Assembly (NCBI RefSeq): GCF_002157625.1
Contig: NZ_BDMM01000003.1
Coordinates: 62,001-126,000 of the forward strand
Reading direction: 5' to 3'
Length of the DNA: 64,000 bases
From: Brevundimonas sp. SH203
GTDB lineage: Bacteria > Pseudomonadota > Alphaproteobacteria > Caulobacterales > Caulobacteraceae
Both the position numbers and the translations under genes were made by a program. Shown in pieces: positions 52,912-61,107 of the stretch. Below the pieces are notes generated by a model. The model did no database searches and was not told where the DNA came from. It saw nothing but the letters and a program-made list of their open reading frames with translations. How positions within the stretch are numbered: the first letter of the stretch is position 1; the number at the start of each line of letters is the position of its first letter.

Positions 52912-53991
52912 TCAGCCGCTGGCTGACGGCGGATGCAGCGCGGCCCTCAGTCCGCTTTTCCAGGCGGCGGCGAAGTCGCGCGACACCCGCGCCTGGGGCG
53001 CGATGAAGTCAAAGCCGTGATAGGCGCCGGGGGTCACATGCAGTTGAACGGGAACTCCGGCCTGGACTAGACGGCGCGCATAGTCGATGTCCTCGTTCAC
53101 GAAGAGGTCCAGACCGCCCACGCCGATGAAGGCCGGCGCCAGACCGGCGACCGTGTCCAGGCGGGCCGGCACGGCGCCGTAGGGAACAACCGCCGACCCC
53201 GCCTCCAGGCCCAACAGGCAGGACCAGCCGAAACGGTTCCCGGCCTCGTTCCAGCCGATCGTGCCGATGAAGGGCGGCACGCGCATGGTCGATCCCGTCC
53301 GGTCGTCCAGCATGGGATAGATCAGCACCTGATAGCATAGCGGCGCATCGCCCCGGTCGCGCGAGGCGATGGCGACCATCGCCGCCAGACCGCCGCCCGC
53401 GCTTTCCCCCATGACCGCGACCCGCGCCGGATCGACGCCCAGCGCCTCGGCGTTGGCGTGAACCCAGGCCAGGACGGCGTAGCAATCCTCCATCGGCCCC
53501 GGAAAACGGGTTTCGGGCGACAGCCGATAGTCGACATTGGCCACGACGCAGTCGAACTCGGTCGCCAGATCCTGGCACATGACCGTCGTGTCCGAGACGC
53601 GGCCCAGGATGAAGCCGCCGCCGTGGATGTGGACGATGGCCGGGCGCAATGTGGCGCTGGGCTTGGCCCCGATCAGTTCGAACCCGACATCCGGCTGCCC
53701 TCGGCGGCCGGGCGCCGTGCGCCGTTCGACCGTCGCGGGGGATGAAGACGGCTGTGGATTCATGGGCGGAAAGGCGCGAAGCGCCGCCAGACTTTCCTCA
53801 GTCCAGGCCGGAAGCGGGCGCTCCAGAATCTTGATCGCGCCTTCGCGAAGCTCGGGATCGACACGGCTCAGGATCGGATCGGCGGCGGTCGCGGGCTGGC
53901 CAGCGGCGAAGGCGGCTTCGCCCCAGCCTGCAAGGGCCGTCGCGGCGACCCCGGCGCCCGCCAGGCCGAAAGCGAATGATCGGCGATTCAT
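52912..53991 (-). CDS. HSL-family alpha/beta esterase, Tat-exported
   Basis: A 359-residue hormone-sensitive-lipase-type esterase. It has a twin-arginine signal (MNRRSFAFGLAGAG) and cleavage near residue 30. The hydrolase core has the oxyanion motif HIHGGGFILG, NVDYRLSPE, the nucleophile Ser197 in GESAGGGLAA, the aspartate in GGLDLFVNED and the histidine in PGAYHGFDF. Such enzymes cleave short acyl esters. The ATG at 53991 has GGGGAGGG upstream. It precedes the TonB receptor and has an operator-like palindrome about 57 bases before the start. It is clearly paralogous to the esterase at 58672-59748. Confidence 0.86.
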   Translation of the reverse strand: MNRRSFAFGLAGAGVAATALAGWGEAAFAAGQPATAADPILSRVDPELREGAIKILERPLPAWTEESLAALRAFPPMNPQPSSSPATVERRTAPGRRGQPDVGFELIGAKPSATLRPAIVHIHGGGFILGRVSDTTVMCQDLATEFDCVVANVDYRLSPETRFPGPMEDCYAVLAWVHANAEALGVDPARVAVMGESAGGGLAAMVAIASRDRGDAPLCYQVLIYPMLDDRTGSTMRVPPFIGTIGWNEAGNRFGWSCLLGLEAGSAVVPYGAVPARLDTVAGLAPAFIGVGGLDLFVNEDIDYARRLVQAGVPVQLHVTPGAYHGFDFIAPQARVSRDFAAAWKSGLRAALHPPSASG

Positions 53992-54047
53992 CGCCACCCT
54001 CCCCGTTTCGCGGTCTTCGCCGCTTCACAATCCTACTCTGACCGAAA

Positions 54048-54061
54048 AGCAATCGTTTGCA
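54048..54061. promoter_or_regulatory. LacI-type operator, esterase 1 (minus) side
   Basis: AGCAATCGTTTGCA matches the palindrome TGCAAWCGWTTGCA at 13 of 14 positions. The central CG and symmetry are typical of LacI-family sites. It lies in the 250-base region between divergent esterase genes. Confidence 0.65.
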
Positions 54062-54079
54062 ATAGGAGATTTGGCGTTT

Positions 54080-54093
54080 TGAAATCGATTGTG
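54080..54093. promoter_or_regulatory. Possible additional LacI-type operator
   Basis: TGAAATCGATTGTG matches the locus palindrome at 11 of 14 positions, with a perfect AATCGATT core. It lies between the two stronger sites, 19 bases from the first. Confidence 0.4.
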
Positions 54094-54180
54094 TCGGCAA
54101 AGACCCGATGATGGGTTCGAGCGGCGGCGCCCGCGCCAAGTTGATCTTGCCAGGTCGTGAAACCCGGCGCAGGATGAAAA

Positions 54181-54194
54181 TGCAAACGATTGCG
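54181..54194. promoter_or_regulatory. LacI-type operator, esterase 2 (plus) side
   Basis: TGCAAACGATTGCG matches the palindrome at 13 of 14 positions and ends 47 bases before the start of the plus-strand esterase, where a repressor could block its promoter. Confidence 0.65.
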
Positions 54195-54241
54195 ACGTCC
54201 ATGGACGAAGAAGCGGTCGACACGCCAGGGAGGGCGGACAG

Positions 54242-55354
54242 ATGAAGACGACGAAGGGGCGCGCTTGGACGCGCCTGGCCGGGCTGGTGCTGGCCGGACT
54301 GTCGCTGGCCGGGACGGCCGTGGCGCAGACGACCCCGGCGACGACGCCGCCGCAGGTTCTGGTCGACGCCGAGGGCACGGTGCAGGTTCCGGCCATGACC
54401 GTGCCGGTGTCCAGCCTGCTCAGCCCCCAGGCCCGCGCCTATGTGGCCGAACATCTGGTCCAGATGCAGAAGCCCGAACTTCTGGCCCAGAAGGACGGCG
54501 TGCCCATCTTCATGCAGCCCTATCTGGACCGCCAGAACGCCCAGTTCGCCTATGATCGCGCGGACACGCGCATCGGCGGCGTCCACGTCTATGACTATCG
54601 CCCCAAGGCGGGCGTCGCCGCCGAGAACGCCAGGCGCGTACTGATCAACCTGCACGGCGGCGGCTTCATGGGATGCTGGCCCGGCTGCGCGGAACTGGAG
54701 TCGATCCCGCTGACCGACCTGGGGCGCATCCGCGTCGTGGCGGTCGATTATCGCCAGGGGCCGGAGCATCGTTTCCCCGCCGCCAGCGAGGATGTGGCGG
54801 CCGTCTATCGCGAACTGCTCAAGACCTATCCGGCCCAGAACATCGGCATCTACGGCTGTTCGGCCGGCGGCATGCTGACCGGCATGTCGGTCGCCTGGTT
54901 CCAGTCTCACGACCTGCCCCGACCGGGCGCCGTGGGCGTCTTCTGCGCGGGCGCCACCCTGTCGGCGGCCGGTTTCGGCGGCGATTCCGACTATTTCAAC
55001 GGGCCGCTGGGGGATTCGCGCCTGCCGCCGCCCTATCCCAATCCCGCCCAGGGCGACGCGGCCCGCCTGCCCTATCTGGTCGGGGCGGACCTCAGCGACC
55101 CGCTGGTGTCGCCGACCTCGTCCGACGCGGTTCTGGGCCGCTTTCCCCCCACCCTGATCATCACCGGCACGCGCGGCTTCGAACTCAGCTCCTCGGTCTA
55201 TACCCATACCCAGCTGGTCCGTCTGGGCGTGGACGCCGAACTGCACGTCTGGGAGGGGCTGTTCCACGGCTTCTTCTACAATGCCGACGTGCCTGAATCC
55301 CGCCAGGCCTATGATGTGATGCTGCGCTTCTTCGACCGGAAGCTGGGTCGCTGA
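54242..55354 (+). CDS. HSL-family alpha/beta esterase, secreted
   Basis: A 370-residue enzyme with a Sec signal peptide (residues 1-30, LAGTAVAQT). The core has NLHGGGFMGCWPGC (an oxyanion loop with an unusual cysteine pair), AVDYRQGPEHRFPAA, the nucleophile Ser207 in YGCSAGGMLTG (cysteine in place of the usual Glu/Asp before Ser), and a histidine in EGLFHGFF. It hydrolyses acyl esters; the substrate is unknown. GGGAGGGCGG precedes the ATG. An operator lies just upstream, and the next hydrolase starts 8 bases after its stop. Its cysteine-rich active-site region differs from the two paralogous esterases of the locus. Confidence 0.84.
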   Translation: MKTTKGRAWTRLAGLVLAGLSLAGTAVAQTTPATTPPQVLVDAEGTVQVPAMTVPVSSLLSPQARAYVAEHLVQMQKPELLAQKDGVPIFMQPYLDRQNAQFAYDRADTRIGGVHVYDYRPKAGVAAENARRVLINLHGGGFMGCWPGCAELESIPLTDLGRIRVVAVDYRQGPEHRFPAASEDVAAVYRELLKTYPAQNIGIYGCSAGGMLTGMSVAWFQSHDLPRPGAVGVFCAGATLSAAGFGGDSDYFNGPLGDSRLPPPYPNPAQGDAARLPYLVGADLSDPLVSPTSSDAVLGRFPPTLIITGTRGFELSSSVYTHTQLVRLGVDAELHVWEGLFHGFFYNADVPESRQAYDVMLRFFDRKLGR

Positions 55355-55362
55355 TCCTTCCC

Positions 55363-56271
55363 ATGACGACAGCGCCCGAAGCCGCCGGCTTCGTTCAGAC
55401 GCCCGCGCCCTCGGGTCGCGGGCGTCTCTACGCCTCGACCGCCATGCCCTGCGCGCCCTTGCCGGAGCGCGAGGTCTTCGTCTGGACGCCGGACGGCTGG
55501 AACGGCGAAAGCCCCCTGCCCGTCCTCTATGTCCAGGATGGCCAGAACCTGTTCGACGCCCGCCGCGTCCCCTATGGCGCGGCCTGGGAAATCGACGCCT
55601 GCCTGTCGCGCCTGATCGCGTGCGGCGCCGCGCCGCCGATTCTGGTCGTGGGCGTGGCCTGTGCTGAAAACAGACTGGCCGAATATGCGCCCCATCCCAT
55701 CCTTCAGCGCGCCTCGCCCTCGGCGCGGGCGGCCATCGACGCCGCCTGGGGCCGCCTGCCTCCCGCCGGGGCCTATGCGGCTCTGGTGGTCGAGCGGATC
55801 AAGCCGGTCATCGACCGGGCGTTTCCGACCCGCCGAGCCCCCGGCTCGACCTTGATCCTCGGTTCATCCATGGGCGGGGTCGCGGCGCTAGAGTGTCTGG
55901 CCCGCCATCCCGAGGTGTTCGGCGGGGTCGCGGCGCTGTCGGCCCACCTCAGCCTGCTGCCGGTCGATGGAACGGAGATGATCCCGCAGGATTTCGCCGC
56001 CGACATTGCCCAGGCCGTCGGCGCATTCGCCCAGGACCAGATGCCGCCGCCGGGCCGTCACCGCATCTGGCTAGACCGCAGCGAACTGGACATCGACCGT
56101 CACTACGGTCCCAGCCACGACGCTTTGGTCGCCGCCATGATCGCCAAGGGCTATCGGCCCGGCGTCGATCTGATGCGACGCGCCTTCACCGGCGTGGGCC
56201 ACAACGAGGCGGCGTGGCGCGACCGTCTGGACGAAGTTTTGACCTTCCTTCTGGCCGACGTCCCTGCCTGA
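55363..56271 (+). CDS. Esterase-D/CE1-like alpha/beta hydrolase
   Basis: A 302-residue protein without an evident signal peptide. The fold is that of the enterochelin-esterase/CE1-like hydrolases: REVFVWTPDGWNGESPLPVLYVQDGQNLFD, GVACAENRLAEYAP, the nucleophile Ser169 in LILGSSMGGVAALECLARHPEVFGG, DRSELDIDRHYGP and GVGHNEAAWRDRLDEVL with the histidine. Relatives include feruloyl and acetyl esterases, so a role on phenolic or acyl esters is possible. It lies 8 bases after the upstream esterase gene, in one operon, and converges with the MFS gene. Confidence 0.8.
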   Translation: MTTAPEAAGFVQTPAPSGRGRLYASTAMPCAPLPEREVFVWTPDGWNGESPLPVLYVQDGQNLFDARRVPYGAAWEIDACLSRLIACGAAPPILVVGVACAENRLAEYAPHPILQRASPSARAAIDAAWGRLPPAGAYAALVVERIKPVIDRAFPTRRAPGSTLILGSSMGGVAALECLARHPEVFGGVAALSAHLSLLPVDGTEMIPQDFAADIAQAVGAFAQDQMPPPGRHRIWLDRSELDIDRHYGPSHDALVAAMIAKGYRPGVDLMRRAFTGVGHNEAAWRDRLDEVLTFLLADVPA

Positions 56272-56275
56272 CGGC

Positions 56276-56298
56276 CCCGCGCCTCAGACCGTCGCGGG
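56276..56298. terminator. Short inverted repeat between converging genes
   Basis: CCCGCG (56276-56281) pairs with CGCGGG (56293-56298), with an 11-base loop that contains the minus-strand stop. There is no T-run, so it is only a weak terminator candidate. Confidence 0.3.
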
Positions 56299-57606
56299 CC
56301 TGGGGCGCGGCGTATGGGCCCACAGGGCGCAGACCGCCGCAATCCCCATCAGAACCCCGCACAGCGTCAGCACGTTTCGCGCGTCGCCGCCCAGCAGGCC
56401 GTTGAAATAAAGGGGCATGGTGACGGCGTTGATCAGCATGGGCGTCACGATCATCATGTTGAAGATGCCCATATAGACCCCGGTGCGCTCGGGCGGGATG
56501 CTATTGGCCAGCACGATATAGGGGTTGCCCATGATGCTGGCCCAGCCCAGTCCCACGCCGATTGCGGGCAGGAACAGCCAGATCTTGTCGTGGATATGCG
56601 GCAGGGTCGCCATGCCCAGGCCCGCCGCCAGCAGACAGGCGGCATGGGTGACGGCCGGTCCCCACCGCTTGGCCAGCGGCACCAGGGCGAAGGCGGCGAC
56701 GAAGGCCACGCCGTTGTAGAATCCGCCCATCTCGCCATTGTCGATCACAGCCCGGCGGAAGCCCTCGGACAGCGGGTCGTGCTGATTGTAGATCGACCGG
56801 CTGATCGAATAGATCACATAGTTCCAGTAGCCGAACATCGCATACCACTGGAACAGGCTCATCAGGGCGAGCTTGCGCATCGTGACGGGCATGTCGCGGA
56901 TGGCGCTCCAGATTTCCGACACCGTGCCCCAGGGCGTCATCGGCCGCGCCTTGATCGCCGCCCGCTCCGCCTCCGTCAGCGGCAGTTCGGGCACCCGCAG
57001 GATGGACCACAGGATGGTGCCCAGCGACAGCACCGCCCCGACGGTGAAGGCGATCCGGGTGATGATCGGGATGTTGTGCGCATCGACGGCGTTCACATCG
57101 AAGCCCAGCAGGTTCACCAGCAAGGACGGCGACAGATAGGCCAGCATCTGGCCCAGGCCGGTGAAGGCGCTCTGCGACAGGAAGCCGAGACGCCTCTGAT
57201 CGTTGTTCAGCCGGTCGCTGACGTAGGCGCGATACGGCTCCATGGTGATGTTGTTGCCCGCATCCAGAATCCACAGGGTGCAGACGGCGGCCAGGATGGT
57301 GGGGCTCAGCGGCATGTAGAACAGGCCGATGGCGCACAGCACCGCCCCGACCACGAAATAGGGCGTCCTGCGCCCCCAGCGCGACGCGGTGCGGTCGCTC
57401 ATCGCGCCGATGATCGGCTGGATCAGCAGGCCGGTGATCGGCCCCGCCAGCTGCAACAGCGGAATGCTGGCCTCGTTGGCCCCCAGATAGGAATAGATCG
57501 GCGCCATATTGGCCTGTTGCAGGCCGAAACTGAACTGAAGGCCCAGAAAGCCGATGTTCATCTCGATGATGCGCCAGAACGGCAGGTGCGGCTTATAGGA
57601 CGTCAC
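56284..57606 (-). CDS. SuxC-like MFS sugar (sucrose-type) transporter
   Basis: A 440-residue inner-membrane protein with about 12 hydrophobic segments. Signatures are NIGFLGLQFSFGLQQANM at the N-terminus, LAGPITGLLIQPIIGAMSDRT, RWGRRTPYFVVGAV, and later ASIMGNPYIVLANSIPPERTGVYMGIFNM. This is the group that contains bacterial sucrose and maltose carriers (SuxC/MalA type). It lies 55 bases after the hydrolase gene on the same strand and completes uptake from periplasm to cytoplasm, where the GH13 sucrose hydrolase acts. Substrate is inferred from family and neighbours. Confidence 0.85.
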   Translation of the reverse strand: MTSYKPHLPFWRIIEMNIGFLGLQFSFGLQQANMAPIYSYLGANEASIPLLQLAGPITGLLIQPIIGAMSDRTASRWGRRTPYFVVGAVLCAIGLFYMPLSPTILAAVCTLWILDAGNNITMEPYRAYVSDRLNNDQRRLGFLSQSAFTGLGQMLAYLSPSLLVNLLGFDVNAVDAHNIPIITRIAFTVGAVLSLGTILWSILRVPELPLTEAERAAIKARPMTPWGTVSEIWSAIRDMPVTMRKLALMSLFQWYAMFGYWNYVIYSISRSIYNQHDPLSEGFRRAVIDNGEMGGFYNGVAFVAAFALVPLAKRWGPAVTHAACLLAAGLGMATLPHIHDKIWLFLPAIGVGLGWASIMGNPYIVLANSIPPERTGVYMGIFNMMIVTPMLINAVTMPLYFNGLLGGDARNVLTLCGVLMGIAAVCALWAHTPRPRPATV

Positions 57607-57661
57607 GGCGGATCACCTTGGAAAGAAGCACGGCGTCGGCGCGATCCGCCGACCGCGAAGA

Positions 57662-58675
57662 TCAGTGAGAGGGGGCGAACAGGCGTCCCAGCCAGAGGTC
57701 GAACAGAACCGGCCATTGGCTGTTCGGCGTATCCGGCCGCCCCAGGCCGAACCCGTGCCCGCCCTGCTGGAACAGATGCGTCTCGACCGGCACGGCGGCC
57801 TGGCGCAGGGCCGTCAGCATCGACAGGCTGTTCTCCGGCGGCACCGCCGTATCGTCCAGGGCGTGGACCAGGAAGGTCGGCGGCGTCCGGGCGTCGACGT
57901 GACGGTCGGGCGACCGAAGCGCGATCAGCTCGGCCGACGGCTCCGCGCCGATCAGGGACAGGGCCGACTGGGGATTGGTGAAGGGCGGCGTCATGGCGAT
58001 GACGGGATAGATCAGGCCGACGGCCGACGGCCGGGCGTCGATCCGGTCGATGGCGTCGCGGGGCGGCGTGGACCGAAGCTGATGCGCCGTCGCCAGCGAG
58101 GCGGCCAGATGCCCGCCCGCTGAATAACCCAGGGCCGCAATCCGGTCCTCGCCCACGCCATCGGCCGACGCGCGCGACCGGACGATCCGCAAGGCCCGCT
58201 GGGCGTCCTGCAAGGGCACGGTCCAGGGCGACGTCCATCCCTCGCCCGGCAGCCGGTAGATCAGGACATAGACGGTGTAGCCCATGCGGTTGAAGGCCTC
58301 CGCCGTCGCCGCCCCTTCGTGGGTTCCGACGACGAAACTATAGGCGCCGCCGGGCATCACCAGGAGCGACCGGCCGTTCGACCGCTCCGGCGCGAACCGC
58401 TTCAGAAAGGGCTCGGCGACATTGCGGAAAAAGCCGGGCGGGGCGTTCGCCGGAACCGGCACGGGCTTGAACCCGCCCTCGGGCGGCCCCTCGGGCCACA
58501 GCTTCAGTTCCTCGGCCCTGCGCCAGCTGTCAGGCAAGGGCCCGATCGGCGAACCGGCCGGCGCCGGGCTCTGGGCGGCGACGGCTGGACCGGACACCCC
58601 GGCCGCTGCGACCGCCGTAAGGCCGACCCCGATCAGATGACGCCTGTTCAGGCCATGGGGCTCGGTGCGCTTCAT
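57662..58675 (-). CDS. Alpha/beta hydrolase, acetyl-esterase (BD-FAE-like), Tat-exported
   Basis: A 337-residue protein with a twin-arginine signal (LNRRHLIGVGLTAVAAAG). It has LLVMPGGAYSFVVGTHEG, LIYRLPGEGWTSP, LQDAQRALRIVRSRASADG, the nucleophile serine in ALGYSAGGHLAA, HALDDTAVPPENS (aspartate) and QQGGHGFGLG (histidine). It matches the hydrolase at 17566-18561 over its whole length. Its ATG overlaps the stop of the upstream esterase (ATGA), so translation is coupled. It likely removes acetyl or similar groups before transport by the MFS carrier encoded next. Confidence 0.85.
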   Translation of the reverse strand: MKRTEPHGLNRRHLIGVGLTAVAAAGVSGPAVAAQSPAPAGSPIGPLPDSWRRAEELKLWPEGPPEGGFKPVPVPANAPPGFFRNVAEPFLKRFAPERSNGRSLLVMPGGAYSFVVGTHEGAATAEAFNRMGYTVYVLIYRLPGEGWTSPWTVPLQDAQRALRIVRSRASADGVGEDRIAALGYSAGGHLAASLATAHQLRSTPPRDAIDRIDARPSAVGLIYPVIAMTPPFTNPQSALSLIGAEPSAELIALRSPDRHVDARTPPTFLVHALDDTAVPPENSLSMLTALRQAAVPVETHLFQQGGHGFGLGRPDTPNSQWPVLFDLWLGRLFAPSH

Positions 58676-59748
58676 GGCTGCATCTCCGTCCGGCCGAACG
58701 CCGCCGCCAGGGCGGACCGCCAGGCCTGGGTGAACTGTTTGGACACGCGGGCCTCGGGGACCACGAAGTCGAAGGCGTGATAGGCGCCGGGGACCACCAT
58801 CAGGGTCGTCGGCACGCCCGCCGCCACCAGTCGCCGCGCGTATTCGATGTCCTCGTCGACGAACAGGTCGATGGCCCCCACGCCGATGAAGGCCGGCGCC
58901 AGACCCGCCAGGCTCGAGACGCGCGCGGGCACGGCCGCCGCCGGAACCCCGGCCGATCCGGGCGTGGCATTCAGAAAGGCGCGCCAGCCGAAGGCGTTGG
59001 CGGCGGCGCTCCAGCCGATGGCGCCGATATGGGCCGGAACCGCGCCGACGCTGCCGGTGCGGTCGTCCAGCATGGGATACAGCATCACCTGAAGGCACAG
59101 CGGGACTTCGCCCCTGTCGCGCGCCATGATCGCCAGCAGGGCCGCCAGTCCCCCGCCGGCGCTTTCGCCCATGATGGCGATGCGCGCCCGGTCGACGCCC
59201 AGAGCGTCGGCCTCGTCGTGCAGCCATTTCAGGGCGGCGTACAGATCCTCGACCGGCCCCGGGAACGGCGTCTCCGGCGACAGGCGATAGTCGACGTTGA
59301 CGACCAGACAGTCGAACCGCGCCGCCAGATCCTGACAGAAGGGCGTCAGATTCTTCGCCCGCCCGGAAATCATCCCGCCGCCGTGAATGTGCAGCACGGC
59401 CGGACGCTTCGGCCCCTCGGACCTCTGGCCGATGACCTCGACCGAGACGGGCGGCGCCGCGCCCAACCCCTTCACCGTCCGATCCACGACGGCGGGCGCC
59501 GGGGCTGGAAGACGCGCGGGCGCCGCCCAGGAAGCTCTCAAGGCGGGCAGTCCCGCCACGGTCAGGACCGGCAGCGGCTGGGCCATCTGCGCCTCGGCGC
59601 TGGCCCGCAGTTCCGGGTCGACCAGGCTCAACGGATCGACCGCGCCCGAGCGCGCCGCAGGCGACGCCATCGCACCCAGCGGCCTGATCGCGCAGGCTCC
59701 GGCCGCGGCCAGAGCGCCGGCGCCCAGCCAACGTCTCGAAATCAACAT
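58672..59748 (-). CDS. HSL-family alpha/beta esterase, exported
   Basis: A 358-residue paralogue of the esterase at 52912-53991. It has a Tat-like signal (ISRRWLGAGALAAAGACAI), HIHGGGMISGRAKN, NVDYRLSPETPFPG, the nucleophile Ser196 in GESAGGGLAALL, GAIDLFVDED and PGAYHAFDF. GGGAGG precedes the ATG at 59748; the frame is open further upstream but that part crosses the operator and is not family-like. The perfect 14-bp palindrome lies 22 bases upstream. It heads the esterase-hydrolase-MFS operon. Confidence 0.87.
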   Translation of the reverse strand: MLISRRWLGAGALAAAGACAIRPLGAMASPAARSGAVDPLSLVDPELRASAEAQMAQPLPVLTVAGLPALRASWAAPARLPAPAPAVVDRTVKGLGAAPPVSVEVIGQRSEGPKRPAVLHIHGGGMISGRAKNLTPFCQDLAARFDCLVVNVDYRLSPETPFPGPVEDLYAALKWLHDEADALGVDRARIAIMGESAGGGLAALLAIMARDRGEVPLCLQVMLYPMLDDRTGSVGAVPAHIGAIGWSAAANAFGWRAFLNATPGSAGVPAAAVPARVSSLAGLAPAFIGVGAIDLFVDEDIEYARRLVAAGVPTTLMVVPGAYHAFDFVVPEARVSKQFTQAWRSALAAAFGRTEMQP

Positions 59749-59769
59749 GACGCCTCCCTTGGCCACAAT

Positions 59770-59783
59770 TGCAATCGATTGCA
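59770..59783. promoter_or_regulatory. Perfect LacI-type operator between esterase operon and lacI
   Basis: TGCAATCGATTGCA is an exact 14-bp palindrome with a central CG, the best example of the locus motif. It lies 22 bases before the esterase start and 93 bases before the divergent lacI-type gene, so it could control both and give autoregulation. Confidence 0.75.
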
Positions 59784-59875
59784 GCTCTTTCCATATCTCT
59801 ACGCCGATTGCGACATTCGCGCAATCACTCGATGACCGCGTTGACCTGCGCGCGTGCGCGGGCCATCGATGATCC

Positions 59876-60898
59876 ATGAGTTCCGGGTCAAAATCCGTCA
59901 CCACCCTGGCCGATCTGGCCCGTTTGGCCGGCCTGTCGACATCGACCGTATCGCGGGCCCTGGCCGGCAATCCGGTGATCAAGCCCGCAACGCGCGAAAA
60001 GGTCGAGGCCCTGGCCAAGGCGCACGGCTATCGGCCCAATCTGGTGGGCCGCAACCTCCGAACCGGCCGGTCGCACGCCGTCGGCGTGGTCCTGCCTCTG
60101 GGTCACGAGGTGGGACAGCCCGTTTCCGACCCCTTCTTCATCACCCTGCTGGGCCATCTGGCGGACGCCCTGACGACGCGGGGGTACGATCTTCTGCTGT
60201 CGCGCGTGATCCCGCGTGGCGAGAACTGGCTGTCGGACATCGCCGAATGCGGCCGCGTCGACGGCGTCATCGTGATCGGTCAGTCCGACCAGATGGACGT
60301 GATCGAGGCCGTCGCCCAGCGCTATATGCCGCTGGTGGTCTGGGGCGCCCAGTTTCCCGGCTACGCCCAGACCGTGGTCGGCACGGACAATCGGCTGGGC
60401 GGCCAGTTGGCGACGCGCCATCTGCTGGACAACGGCCGTCGGCGTCTGGCCTTCTTCGGCAATCCCGAATACCCCGAGCTGGGCGAGCGGCATCGCGGCT
60501 TCCTCGACGCGCACGAGGCCGCCGGCGTCAGCGCCCCGGCCCACCTGTTGCCCGTCCACCTGACGCCCCAGACGGCCTATGAGACCATTCGCGCCTTTCT
60601 GGAGGTCGACGACACCATCGACGGCGTCGTCGCCGCCACCGACATCATCGCCATGGCCACGCTGAGGGCGCTGAACGAACACGGCCTGTCCGTCCCGTCC
60701 GACGTCGCCGTGGTCGGCTACGACGATCTGGAAATCGCCATCCACGCCTCCCCCCCGCTCACCACGATCAAACAGGACATCGCCGGCGGGGCGGAAGCCA
60801 TGGTCGACATCCTGCTGGCGCGCATGGAGGGCCAGTCCAAGACCTCTGTCATCCTCCCCCCTCGACTGGTGATCCGCAACTCGGCGCCCCTGTCGTAG
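59876..60898 (+). CDS. LacI-family transcriptional regulator
   Basis: A 340-residue repressor. The N-terminal helix-turn-helix and hinge are TTLADLARLAGLSTSTVSRALAG and PATREKVEALAKAHGYRPN (residues 8-55). The periplasmic-binding-protein-like ligand domain follows (VGVVLPLGHE, VDGVIVIGQSDQ, TVVGTDNRLGGQLATRHLLDNGRRRLAFFG, DGVVAATDIIAMATLRALNEHGL, VVGYDDLEIA). It is divergent from the esterase-hydrolase-MFS operon with the perfect palindrome in between. It is the obvious reader of the TGCAAWCGWTTGCA motif; effector unknown, perhaps a sugar released by the esterases. Confidence 0.92.
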   Translation: MSSGSKSVTTLADLARLAGLSTSTVSRALAGNPVIKPATREKVEALAKAHGYRPNLVGRNLRTGRSHAVGVVLPLGHEVGQPVSDPFFITLLGHLADALTTRGYDLLLSRVIPRGENWLSDIAECGRVDGVIVIGQSDQMDVIEAVAQRYMPLVVWGAQFPGYAQTVVGTDNRLGGQLATRHLLDNGRRRLAFFGNPEYPELGERHRGFLDAHEAAGVSAPAHLLPVHLTPQTAYETIRAFLEVDDTIDGVVAATDIIAMATLRALNEHGLSVPSDVAVVGYDDLEIAIHASPPLTTIKQDIAGGAEAMVDILLARMEGQSKTSVILPPRLVIRNSAPLS

Positions 60899-61107
60899 GC
60901 GCAAGGTCCGCAACGCCGCCTCGACAACCCTTGGCGAGCCCGCCTGTCCATCAGGGGATGAAAACGCTCGTTATTCCGATCACCCACATCATGAAATCAA
61001 GGACTTGGCCGCTCGCCGTAAAGGGCTTGTTGCGCAATCCATAATCAGGCCCACTGTCGGATCGACGGCTGCGCGGGCGCGGCCGCGAGGGGACGGACAG
61101 GAAGCGT

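Noticed and set aside
57662..59824. Single 720-codon reading of the hydrolase with an upstream extension
   Set aside because: The first half lies out of frame over the HSL esterase gene. The true start is the ATG at 58675 that overlaps the esterase stop and begins a Tat signal.
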